A stretch of 8,027 nt of DNA from Peptococcaceae bacterium (GCA_900756555.1 CAAEKP010000008.1:1-8027), one strand, 5' to 3'; positions 1-6,563 are shown, counted from the first letter of the stretch. Made by a program: numbers and translations. The notes: a model not told the origin generated them from the letters alone.

Positions 1-383
1 GCTGATTGACTTCCGCTATAACACCCATTACAAAGCGGAAAGAGGCCAACATGGGCAGGGCAGCAGTATGCACGGCAGAAGCGCTGACGATAAACTGCTT
101 CGGAGAGAGAATGCCAGGATCGGTGACAACCGGAAGGCAGACAGAAGTGTGTGCCGTAACCGTAGGCATGCCCGTGAATAAAGGCCTCCAAATCTTTGGT
201 CACGATAGACTCCTCGTTCTCTGCTTTGGCTTTTTCATAAAATACTTTTAAAAACTTCCGGTCGAAGGATGCCAGGTATTCTTCGATTTCATCATCGCTG
301 TAACCCAGCTCCGGCGCATACCGGAAAATATAATCCGTTGTTTCCTTGCGCAATGTAAACTCATTGGCTCGAATATAACTCAA
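1..383 (-). CDS. 5' part of an unrecognised gene, truncated by the window edge; reading frame uncertain in its distal third
   Basis: The frame opens with TTG at 383-381, preceded at 7 nt by a perfect AGGAGG (complement of 391-396); no in-frame ATG exists nearby. The first ~75 codons look like a real soluble acidic protein: it starts LSYIRANEFTLRKETTDYIF, then has a charged helical stretch (DDEIEEYLASFDRKFLKVFYEKAKAENEE split over roughly residues 33-62). After residue ~78 the same frame turns very Cys/His rich (8 Cys in about 50 residues), which could be a zinc-binding segment or a sign that the true frame has shifted. The +1 frame is also open to the edge from about base 195 and reads as ordinary hydrophobic/neutral protein (for example VVTDPGILSPKQFIVSASAV). 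I recognise no family. It could be a transposon- or phage-related protein, a zinc-finger protein or a frameshifted pseudogene. It is divergent from the ABC operon and has its own promoter. Confidence 0.55.
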   Translation of the reverse strand, partial: MSYIRANEFTLRKETTDYIFRYAPELGYSDDEIEEYLASFDRKFLKVFYEKAKAENEESIVTKDLEAFIHGHAYGYGTHFCLPSGCHRSWHSLSEAVYRQRFCRAYCCPAHVGLFPLCNGCYSGSQS

Positions 384-390
384 TGGGACT

Positions 391-396
391 CCTCCT
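391..396 (-). promoter_or_regulatory. Shine-Dalgarno AGGAGG that sets a TTG start
   Basis: The complement of CCTCCT reads AGGAGG, 7 nt before TTG (383-381). The only nearby ATG is out of frame, so this site is the main reason for calling TTG as the start of the left-edge gene. Confidence 0.7.
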
Positions 397-418
397 TTTA
401 TAGTCAGTCTTATTGAAT

Positions 419-427
419 ATTATAGCA
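419..427 (-). promoter_or_regulatory. Extended -10 promoter (TGCTATAAT) of the left-edge gene
   Basis: Read on the minus strand, 427-419 is TGCTATAAT: a perfect -10 hexamer with the TGn extension. There is no good -35 at 16-18 bp (the best is GATATA-like), as expected for an extended -10 promoter. Transcription would begin near 412, giving a leader of about 28 nt that contains the AGGAGG site. Confidence 0.55.
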
Positions 428-544
428 CAGCTGAATTTTAATATATCATTAAATTAGCTTATATGTACTTCTAGTTTTTGTGGAGCAATAACAGCACAAA
501 AAACGATTTGCAAATGAAATGCGGTAAGTGTGCGCCTTATGCAA

Positions 545-579
545 CGTAAAAAAACTAACAAACTAACAAAACTAACGTA
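545..579. repeat. Left arm: three CTAAC repeats in A-rich context
   Basis: CTAAC occurs at 555-559, 563-567 and 572-576 (starts 8-9 bp apart), separated by A runs and bounded by CGTAAA on one side and CGTAA on the other. Its reverse complement matches the right arm at 817-855 closely: CGTTAG, a T run, GTTAG, a T run, GTTAG, a T run. The arms form an imperfect inverted repeat enclosing about 240 bp. They could be ends of a small non-autonomous element, a double regulator-binding array, or the arms of a long RNA hairpin. Confidence 0.55.
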
Positions 580-816
580 AATATAAGGGGTCTAGGAAAA
601 GAAAAAAAACATACAAATAAAATACTCAATTAAACTACTCAATAAAATAATATACAATAACTTGATCATAAACTGAATCATATATAATAACCTATAACTG
701 AAAATTAATTGTATAACTTCTTGTTTTTCTCTTGTTTTTTTCATAGAGAGTACCCCCCTCAGAAATTCTGTTAGCTATGTTAGCTTTGGCTTAACAGCTA
801 GGGTTGACGGGTAAGT

Positions 817-855
817 TTTGCGTTAGCTTTTTTGTTAGTTTTTCTGTTAGTTTTT
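817..855. repeat. Right arm: three GTTAG-T5 repeats at 12-bp spacing
   Basis: GTTAG occurs at 822-826, 834-838 and 846-850, a regular 12-bp period, each followed by a pyrimidine tract of mostly T. Two further copies lie at 770-774 and 779-783, and one inverted copy (CTAAC) at 889-893. The array is the inverted counterpart of 545-579 and lies about 100 bp upstream of the -35 of the ABC operon, a plausible position for a regulator, but no regulator can be named. Confidence 0.55.
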
Positions 856-960
856 GTTGGCGGGCAACTTTTTGGCGGTTGAAACAGTCTAACAGATGGA
901 AAACTTTATAATTGTTTGTGCTGTTCTGTATTCTTTACTGTATTTTTGTGAAACCATTCA

Positions 961-989
961 TTGACAAGAGGTAAAAAAGTCGGTATCAT
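961..989 (+). promoter_or_regulatory. Sigma-A-type promoter of the ABC operon
   Basis: A perfect -35 TTGACA (961-966) is separated by exactly 17 bp from TATCAT (984-989), which differs from TATAAT at one base. Transcription would start near 995-997, giving a leader of about 90 nt before the ATPase. This is the only near-consensus promoter seen ahead of the three plus-strand genes. Confidence 0.75.
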
Positions 990-993
990 TAAC

Positions 994-1017
994 ATAGATA
1001 TGTGTATGATTATCTAT
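994..1017. promoter_or_regulatory. 7+7 bp dyad at the transcription start (possible operator)
   Basis: ATAGATA (994-1000) is followed after 10 nt by its exact reverse complement TATCTAT (1011-1017). The dyad starts 4 bp after the -10 box and covers the predicted start site, the usual place for a repressor operator. As RNA it could also form a weak A/U-rich hairpin at the 5' end of the transcript. The regulator is not identifiable. Confidence 0.4.
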
Positions 1018-1072
1018 AGTACAGTTTTCTAATTTTAAGAATATTCATAACAGCAAATGAATGATGAGGAAC

Positions 1073-1078
1073 GGAGGG
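1073..1078 (+). promoter_or_regulatory. Shine-Dalgarno GGAGGG that favours TTG 1085 for the ATPase
   Basis: GGAGGG lies 6 nt before TTG at 1085-1087. The alternative ATGs at 1061 and 1064 have no purine-rich site upstream (the preceding bases are ATTCATAACAGCAAATGA), and they would place this site inside the coding sequence. Confidence 0.65.
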
Positions 1079-1084
1079 AATTAT

Positions 1085-1816
1085 TTGGCGCTGATTGAGG
1101 CAATTAATGTAGTAAAACGGTACAAGGTGGGCTCGGAAATTATCACGGCGCTGGACGGCATCAACCTGTCTATTGAGCGGGGCGAATTTGTGGCTATTCT
1201 GGGCACGTCAGGCTGTGGTAAGTCCACGCTGCTGAATATGCTGTCGGGCCTGGAGCGCCCCACCAAGGGTGATGTCATCATCAACGGGGTAAAAATCAAC
1301 AAGGTAAATGAGAAAAATATGTCACGGTTTCGCTCGAAAGAGATGGGATTCATTTTTCAGCAGTACAATTTAATTCCATCCTTGACAGCACTGGAGAACG
1401 TGATGCTGCCGTTAACAATTCAGGGCGTGAGCAAAAAAGCACGGATAAAACGAAGCCGCGATATTCTGGTGAAGTTGGGATTGGGCAAACGGCTGCACAA
1501 CAAGCCCAGCCAGATGAGTGGCGGCCAGCAGCAGCGCGTGAGTATCGCCCGCTCGCTAGTGAGTAATCCTAAAATTATATTTGCGGATGAGCCTACCGGC
1601 AATCTGGACAGCAAAACAACTATGGAAATTTTGGAGTTTATGCAGGAGATTGTGCGGACGGAGCACAAAACGCTGATTATGGTCAGCCATGATACCGAGG
1701 TGGCCATGTACGCAGGCCGCATCGTGCATATGATGGACGGCAGAATTACCAGCGTGGAAGAAATTGCAGAAAATATTGCCAAGCTGAAGGCTGTGGCAGA
1801 AGGGGAGAAGGCGTAA
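1085..1816 (+). CDS. ABC transporter ATP-binding protein, LolD/MacB (FtsX-permease partner) type
   Basis: This cytoplasmic nucleotide-binding subunit hydrolyses ATP to drive the permease encoded two genes downstream. Numbering from the TTG start (243 aa), it has every catalytic motif: Walker A GTSGCGKST at 40-48, Q-loop FIFQQYNL around 89-96, signature MSGGQQQRV at 144-152, Walker B IIFADEP at 164-170, D-loop NLDS at 173-176 and the H-loop His at 202 (MVSHD). The order, the length near 230-245 aa and sequences such as ADEPTGNLDS are typical of LolD/MacB ATPases that work with FtsX-fold permeases. A start at ATG 1061 would add eight residues (MMRNGGNY) but lacks a ribosome-binding site. It is the first gene of a three-gene operon; one base separates its TAA from the next ATG. 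Family confidence is high, substrate unknown. Confidence 0.93.
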   Translation: MALIEAINVVKRYKVGSEIITALDGINLSIERGEFVAILGTSGCGKSTLLNMLSGLERPTKGDVIINGVKINKVNEKNMSRFRSKEMGFIFQQYNLIPSLTALENVMLPLTIQGVSKKARIKRSRDILVKLGLGKRLHNKPSQMSGGQQQRVSIARSLVSNPKIIFADEPTGNLDSKTTMEILEFMQEIVRTEHKTLIMVSHDTEVAMYAGRIVHMMDGRITSVEEIAENIAKLKAVAEGEKA

Positions 1817-1817
1817 G

Positions 1818-3668
1818 ATGAAAAAACAACTGGCACTGATTTTACTGATTGCAATGGTTTGCATGAGCATACTGCCTATGGGAGCAGCCTTTGCGGAAAA
1901 CGCAACAAACAGCACAACGGACAAAGAGGGAACAACAGCTACCGCTACCACATCCGGCAACGGTGAAAGCTCCGGCTCTGTTCAAAACGCAAAAGATAAA
2001 AATATTTTTAACACCGGTACAGACCCACTGTGGTCTTTCGTGGACATCAGCGTGCCGGACCAGGCATTGGTGGGGCAGACATTTGATGTAGACATTACCG
2101 TAAAAAATATGGGGACAGGCTCCGGTATGTTCCCGGAATTTCGCTTTACAGAAGAAGCCGATAAAAAACCGCTGAGCCACTTTACTATCGTGGGCGGCAC
2201 CGAGGACGGTGTGTATGATACCATGCTCACCGAAGTAAAAGGCGGCGAGACAAAAACATTCACCATCACCATGAAAGTAAATCCGGAAACAAAGGAACTG
2301 CCGGAAGGCTCCAAATATCGCATCAACTGCACCATTGCCAGCACCAACTGGCAGATGAAAGATGAGAAGCGGTACAATGCCACCAGAAGCTTTGATATGA
2401 ATGTGGTGTACGCATTGTCGGAGCCATCTTTTGTGGTGGAAGGTGTTACTTTCAGCCCGGCAGTAACCAACGATACCAAAGAAACTACAGCAACCATTAC
2501 GCTGAAAAATATCAGTGAAACCAAGGCCAATAATGTTGTAGCCACGCTGGAAGGCACAGCAGTTGGCGAAGATGGCGAAAAAAATATTATAGTGCGGGAT
2601 TTAACCAGCACCAAGCAGCTTTACAACGTGAAAGGCAAACAAAAGGTCACACTGGAGTATAAACTGGAGTTAAATAAAGACCGCAAAAACAATGAAATGA
2701 AGCTGACCATTGATTATAATGGGCTGGAAAAGCCGCAGGAAATCCTGCTCAATATGCCATTGCCAATTCAGCAGAGTACCGGCGGGAAAGAGCCCAAAGT
2801 TATCATCCAGCGCTACAGTGTGGATCCCGGCAAGGTGCTGGCAGGGAATTATGTAACCTTATACCTGTATATTGAAAATACCAACAGTCTGCCGGTAAAT
2901 AATGTGTCCATTCAGTTAGACGTGCCTACAGAAACCACCTCCAATAACGGTACAGTATCCAGCGGCACTGTGTTCTCACCAGTGGACAGCAGCAACACCT
3001 TCTATATTGACCGTATTGAGGGCAAAACCACAGCGCTGAAGACGATTGATATGTATGTGGATCCAAATGCCACAGCCAAAACCTACACCGTGCCGGTAGC
3101 CATCAAATATGAAGCTACCGATGGCACCAAGTTTGAAAGCAGCGACAATGTAAATATTCCTGTCACGCAGGAGAGCAAAGTAGAAGTTATCAGCAGCAAT
3201 ATCCCAACTGCGGGCAACGTGGGCGAACCAATGAATATCAGCATGGAGTTTGTCAACGTGGGCAAGGTGAACCTGACCAACTTTAAAGTGCGCATGGAGG
3301 GGGATGTTCCGGGCAAAGAAGAAAATGTATTCTACCTGGGCACCTTCAATGCCGGTGAAAGCAACGAATACACCGCCACCATCATTCCAGAAGTGGAAGG
3401 CACTTTATCCGGCACCATTCAGATGAGCTATATTGATGCCGATAACCAGAACGTATCCATGCAGATTCCGTTCAGCAGCGAGATTGGCCCGGCTATTGAT
3501 TACAGCTCTATGGAAGAACCGATGCCAATGCCGGAACCAACTCTGCTGGATAAATTAAAACAGCACTGGCTGCCTATTTTGTTAAGTATAGTGATTTTGA
3601 TACAGTTGGTGGTATTCATTCGCATGAAGCGAAAAGCGAAAGCAGATGAGGAATTAATCGATGGTTAA
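1818..3668 (+). CDS. Secreted multi-domain beta-sandwich (CARDB/COG1361-like) protein with C-terminal membrane anchor
   Basis: This 616-aa extracytoplasmic partner of the ABC transporter starts with a classical signal peptide (MKK, a hydrophobic core at about 4-20, likely cleavage after AFA at 24-26). A Thr/Ser/Asn-rich linker follows (about 27-65), then four beta-rich modules of about 100-130 residues: about 71-198, 203-318, 326-450 and 453-558. The modules share a pattern of a short strand, then 'G..f.v.itv.N.g', then 'v...l', seen in VGQTFDVDITVKNMG, AGNYVTLYLYIENTN and VGEPMNISMEFVNVG; this is the look of CARDB/NPCBM-associated or COG1361 'S-layer' modules. A Met/Pro/Glu stalk (566-574) leads to one membrane helix (about 584-602) and a basic tail (RMKRKAK), giving an N-out/C-in topology. 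Its last 8 nt overlap the permease gene, so translation is probably coupled. The role is inferred: a substrate-binding or adaptor subunit replacing a MacA-type protein. The domain family is assigned by eye. Confidence 0.8.
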   Translation: MKKQLALILLIAMVCMSILPMGAAFAENATNSTTDKEGTTATATTSGNGESSGSVQNAKDKNIFNTGTDPLWSFVDISVPDQALVGQTFDVDITVKNMGTGSGMFPEFRFTEEADKKPLSHFTIVGGTEDGVYDTMLTEVKGGETKTFTITMKVNPETKELPEGSKYRINCTIASTNWQMKDEKRYNATRSFDMNVVYALSEPSFVVEGVTFSPAVTNDTKETTATITLKNISETKANNVVATLEGTAVGEDGEKNIIVRDLTSTKQLYNVKGKQKVTLEYKLELNKDRKNNEMKLTIDYNGLEKPQEILLNMPLPIQQSTGGKEPKVIIQRYSVDPGKVLAGNYVTLYLYIENTNSLPVNNVSIQLDVPTETTSNNGTVSSGTVFSPVDSSNTFYIDRIEGKTTALKTIDMYVDPNATAKTYTVPVAIKYEATDGTKFESSDNVNIPVTQESKVEVISSNIPTAGNVGEPMNISMEFVNVGKVNLTNFKVRMEGDVPGKEENVFYLGTFNAGESNEYTATIIPEVEGTLSGTIQMSYIDADNQNVSMQIPFSSEIGPAIDYSSMEEPMPMPEPTLLDKLKQHWLPILLSIVILIQLVVFIRMKRKAKADEELIDG

Positions 3669-4989
3669 ATCAGATATTATTGCCATGGCGGCCAAAAATT
3701 TATTGCGCCGAAAAGCCCGCACTTTTTTGACCATGTTAGGCGTACTGATTGGTACTACCTCCATTGTGGTCATGGTGTCGCTGGGGCTGGGAATGCAGAA
3801 TGCACAGCAGGAAATGATTCAGCAATGGGGCAGTCTGAATGAGATTACCGTAAACCCTAGCTGGGGCGGCGGGCCGGACGGCGAAACGGAAGAAAAAAGT
3901 ATTGTATTGGATGATGCCGCGTTAGAATCATTCCGCGCCATGGAGGGTGTGGCGGCAGTGATTCCTATGATACAGATATCTGCCAATTCCGCCACCTGCG
4001 GCAAAATGCAGGGCTGGCTTCAGGTGTATGGCATTGAGCCGGACGCTATGCCTACCATTGGGTTGGAAGCACCTCAGGGACGGTTGCTGCAAGCCAGCGA
4101 TAAAAATGCGCTGGTGCTGGGCGGCATGATTGGGGATGGCTTTGCGGAGCCGAACAGCCAGGGAGAATGGTATGATCCAGAGAAGGAATCCTGGGACGAA
4201 TATCAAGCTAGAGTGTATAATAAAACGGTCGCTTTGTTGAATAAAAAAATCAACGCAGAATTTATGAATCCCGAAACGCAAAAAAGCAAAAAAGTTGGCT
4301 TTCAAGTAGTGGGCGTTTTGCCGCAGGAAAACAACAATAACAGCTACAATGCTTACGCGCCGCTGGAAACTGTAGAAAAGCTGCAAAAAATGATGCTCAC
4401 CAGTGAAGAAAAGAAAAAGCAGAAACGGGATGTATACAATCAGATTACAATAGTGACCGCAGATATCAATGATACAAAGACCATCTTGCAAAGTTTAAAG
4501 GATTTGGGCTATAATGCGTACTCTGTAGCGGATCAGCTGGAAGGCATAGAAGACCAGGCACGGGTGACTCAGATGGTGCTCGGCGGAATTGGCGGCATTA
4601 CGCTGCTGGTAGCGGCTATCGGCATCATCAATACCATGGTTATGTCCATCTATGAGCGCACCAAAGAAATCGCTATTATGAAAGTAATTGGCGCCACGTT
4701 TAATGATATCCGGCTGATGTTTTTGACAGAGGCTGGTATGATTGGCTTCTTTGGCGGATTGCTGGGGCTGGGGCTGAGCTATGCTTTGTCCTTTGCGATT
4801 AATCAGTTGTCGGGCGAATTTATGGGCAACTATATGGGCAGCGGCGAGGCTTTGAGTATTTCTCAGATTCCGTGGTGGCTGGCACTGTTCGCCATTGCCT
4901 TTTCTATTTTGATTGGCCTGCTGGCAGGGGTGTATCCAGCTAATCGGGCCGTGAAACTGAGCCCAATTGAGGCCATGCGGAACAATTAA
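3661..4989 (+). CDS. ABC transporter permease, MacB/FtsX family
   Basis: This 442-aa integral membrane subunit has the standard MacB layout. A cytoplasmic N-terminal segment (AAKNLLRRKARTFLTMLGV, 10-28) precedes TM1 (about 22-44). A large extracytoplasmic domain of about 255 residues (45-302) follows, then three more helices: about 305-330, 355-381 and 404-427. The motif YERTKEIAIMKVIGAT (331-346) after TM2 is the conserved FtsX/MacB coupling region that contacts the ATPase, and the C-terminus NRAVKLSPIEAMR (428-440) is the usual family ending. The ATG at 3661 overlaps the preceding gene by 8 nt and has GAGG (3648-3651) 9 nt upstream. In this family the permease dimer transmits ATPase movement to the outside and often does not pump through a membrane pore; whether that holds here is inference. 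The extracytoplasmic domain carries an Asn/Lys-rich stretch near 222-256. Last gene of the operon. Confidence 0.92.
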   Translation: MVKSDIIAMAAKNLLRRKARTFLTMLGVLIGTTSIVVMVSLGLGMQNAQQEMIQQWGSLNEITVNPSWGGGPDGETEEKSIVLDDAALESFRAMEGVAAVIPMIQISANSATCGKMQGWLQVYGIEPDAMPTIGLEAPQGRLLQASDKNALVLGGMIGDGFAEPNSQGEWYDPEKESWDEYQARVYNKTVALLNKKINAEFMNPETQKSKKVGFQVVGVLPQENNNNSYNAYAPLETVEKLQKMMLTSEEKKKQKRDVYNQITIVTADINDTKTILQSLKDLGYNAYSVADQLEGIEDQARVTQMVLGGIGGITLLVAAIGIINTMVMSIYERTKEIAIMKVIGATFNDIRLMFLTEAGMIGFFGGLLGLGLSYALSFAINQLSGEFMGNYMGSGEALSISQIPWWLALFAIAFSILIGLLAGVYPANRAVKLSPIEAMRNN

Positions 4990-5024
4990 AAAAAGATTTC
5001 TGTATGTTGCGATAGTTCATGCGC

Positions 5025-5052
5025 TATCCAACAAAAAATATCCAACAAAAAA
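5025..5052. repeat. Perfect 14-bp tandem duplication before the terminator
   Basis: TATCCAACAAAAAA is present twice, at 5025-5038 and 5039-5052, directly abutting the 5' arm of the terminator hairpin. Read on the minus strand the A runs become T runs, so the duplication supplies two U tracts for termination of the cysS transcript. Confidence 0.8.
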
Positions 5053-5112
5053 GCCATTGCAGTCACATTCTTAGGCGAAAGACCAGGAATATGATTGCCA
5101 ATGGCTCTTTTT
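5053..5112. terminator. Bidirectional Rho-independent terminator between convergent operons
   Basis: GCCATTG (5053-5059) pairs with CAATGGC (5099-5105). The stem continues inward with CAGTCACATTC pairing to GAATATGATTG (one G-T pair, one C-A mismatch, a single bulged C at 5098), making about 18 paired positions around a loop of about 16 nt. On the plus strand a T-rich tract (5106-5112) follows, ending the ABC operon. On the minus strand the A runs at 5045-5052 and 5033-5038 become U tracts, ending the cysE-cysS operon. Confidence 0.85.
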
Positions 5113-5141
5113 TATCTTTTTATCACTCAAACGCTATTCTT

Positions 5142-6563
5142 TTATTTTCTTTTCCAGGTGGTACCCTGTTTGCCGTCTTCCAGAATCACGCCGATTTCGT
5201 TCAGCTGATTGCGGATCTGATCAGCCATGGCATAGTTTTTGTCGGCTCTGGCCTGTTTGCGCAGGTCAATGAGCAGATTCATCAGGTCATCCACTAAGCC
5301 GTCATTGGCATTATCAGCGGCGTTGAAATCCAGCCCCATGATATTCAGCAGAGCGGTAAAGGTGTCGGCTGCTTTCTGTAAAGCGGCTTTGTCCAACGTA
5401 TCTTCTTTCAGATAGGTGTTGATTTCCCGGGCCATATCAAACAGCGCGGCACTGGCTAAGGCAGTGTTGAAATCATCGTTCATGGCATCCTGGAACGCTT
5501 CTTCCACGGCAGCTACTTTCTGCATCAGGTCTGCACCTGCGGCAGTATTTTCCGCACTGGCCGCTTTCAGGCCATTCTGTAAGGCAGCATAGCAGTTTTT
5601 CAGCCGTTCTAAGCCTTTTTGCGCCACCTGCAACTTTTCATCGTCAAAGTCCAGCGGACTGCGATACTGCACGGACAGCAGATAAAAACGCACGGTGTCA
5701 GAATCAAATTTATCTAAGATATCGCGCAGCAGGAAGAAATTGCCCAGAGATTTGGACATTTTTTCAGAATTGATGGTGATGAAACCGTTGTGCAGCCAAT
5801 AGTTGGCCATCGGCTTGCCGGTAACGCATTCGGTCTGAGCGATTTCGTTTTCGTGATGCGGGAAGATTAAATCCTGTCCACCACCGTGAATATCAAACTG
5901 TTCGCCCAGATATTTACGGCTCATAGCGGAGCATTCGATATGCCAGCCCGGACGGCCTTTGCCCCATGGGCTATCCCATGCCGGTTCGCCCGGTTTTGCG
6001 CTTTTCCACAGCGCAAAGTCCATTGGGTCCTGTTTGCGGCTGTCCACGTCCACACGGGCGCCAGCCTGCATATCATCCAGATTGCGGCCGGACAGTTTGC
6101 CGTAGCCAGCGTATTTCCGCACGGAGAAATACACATCGCCGTCCAGTTCATAGCCGTAGCCAGCATCAATAATACTCTGTACAAAGTTGATGATTTCCTG
6201 CATATGTTCGCTTACTTTTGGATATTTGGTAGCTGGCAGCACATTCAGCGCTTTTACATCCTTGAAAAATTCATCAATGTAGCGAGCCGCCAGCTTGATT
6301 GGGTCATCCTTTTCTTCATTGGCCCGTTTGATGATTTTATCGTCCACGTCAGTAAAGTTCTGAATGTAAGTCACTTCATAACCGCGATACATCAGATAAC
6401 GGCGAATGGTGTCAAACACTACGATTGGGCGGGCATTGCCCAGATGGATATAGTTATAGGTAGTTGGCCCGCACACATACATTTTTACTTTGCCCGGTTC
6501 CAGTGGCTTGAACTCCATTTTTGTATTGTTTAAGGTGTTATGCACCATAATTGGTTTATTCAT
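5142..6563 (-). CDS. cysS: Cysteinyl-tRNA synthetase (EC 6.1.1.16)
   Basis: This class I synthetase charges tRNA-Cys with cysteine in the cytoplasm. The 473-aa product has the normal family length. It shows the N-terminal CGPTTYNYIHLGNAR block (31-45), which holds the first zinc ligand Cys31 and the HIGH-type motif (H40-LGN). The remaining zinc ligands are Cys211 (WHIECSAMS) and the HHENE block with His236 and Glu240. The KMSKS motif is KMSKSLGN at 268-275. The anticodon-binding helical C-terminal part runs from about 300 to the end, closing with the typical ADQIRNQLNEIGVILEDGKQGTTW. The ATG at 6563 has GGAGGG 8 nt upstream and overlaps the end of cysE by 8 nt, so the two are probably translationally coupled. 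It is the last gene of a Cys T-box operon, so it should rise when tRNA-Cys is uncharged. No odd features. Confidence 0.97.
   Translation of the reverse strand: MNKPIMVHNTLNNTKMEFKPLEPGKVKMYVCGPTTYNYIHLGNARPIVVFDTIRRYLMYRGYEVTYIQNFTDVDDKIIKRANEEKDDPIKLAARYIDEFFKDVKALNVLPATKYPKVSEHMQEIINFVQSIIDAGYGYELDGDVYFSVRKYAGYGKLSGRNLDDMQAGARVDVDSRKQDPMDFALWKSAKPGEPAWDSPWGKGRPGWHIECSAMSRKYLGEQFDIHGGGQDLIFPHHENEIAQTECVTGKPMANYWLHNGFITINSEKMSKSLGNFFLLRDILDKFDSDTVRFYLLSVQYRSPLDFDDEKLQVAQKGLERLKNCYAALQNGLKAASAENTAAGADLMQKVAAVEEAFQDAMNDDFNTALASAALFDMAREINTYLKEDTLDKAALQKAADTFTALLNIMGLDFNAADNANDGLVDDLMNLLIDLRKQARADKNYAMADQIRNQLNEIGVILEDGKQGTTWKRK

Larger units (their letters stand above)
384..1060. other. AT-rich intergenic region between divergent transcription units
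   Basis: I see no credible protein gene here on either strand. The stretch from about 595 to 740 is almost entirely A/T, with many short A and T runs. What can be supported is the left-gene promoter at 419-427, the CTAAC cluster near 555-576, the GTTAG cluster near 770-850, an 11-bp palindrome CAGAAATTCTG at 760-770, and the ABC operon promoter at 961-989. No DnaA-box array, tRNA or recognisable riboswitch was found. Confidence 0.6.

Noticed and set aside
6..251. An 81-codon open frame on the plus strand at the left edge
   Set aside because: It is codon-aligned antisense to the minus-strand frame that has a strong promoter and Shine-Dalgarno; it starts at TTG without a ribosome-binding site. 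It cannot be fully excluded because the minus frame is itself doubtful there.
545..855. CRISPR array
   Set aside because: The repeat unit is only 5 bp plus a T tract with 3-7 bp gaps, and there are no spacers of regular length and no cas genes.
384..1060. Replication origin suggested by AT-rich DNA with iteron-like repeats
   Set aside because: No DnaA boxes (TTATCCACA-like), no dnaA/dnaN/rep gene or partition genes nearby; GTTAG units are too short to assign to an initiator.
1818..1900. Lipoprotein signal (Cys15 in the signal peptide of the 616-aa protein)
   Set aside because: The residues before Cys15 (AMV) do not fit a lipobox, the Cys is in the middle of the hydrophobic core, and a good signal peptidase I site (AFA) follows at 24-26.
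3928..4491. A 187-codon open frame on the minus strand opposite the permease gene
   Set aside because: It is antisense to the MacB-type permease, with unnatural composition (many His/Phe/Arg) and no start signals.
1085..4989. Classical MacAB-TolC drug efflux or LolCDE lipoprotein release
   Set aside because: There is no HlyD-type adaptor, no TolC and no second permease; the middle gene is a beta-sandwich protein. The ATPase and permease motifs alone do not define the substrate.
5886..6533. A 215-codon open frame on the plus strand opposite cysS
   Set aside because: It lies wholly antisense to a confidently identified cysS, has no ribosome-binding site of note and no recognisable domain; it is a by-product of cysS codon use.
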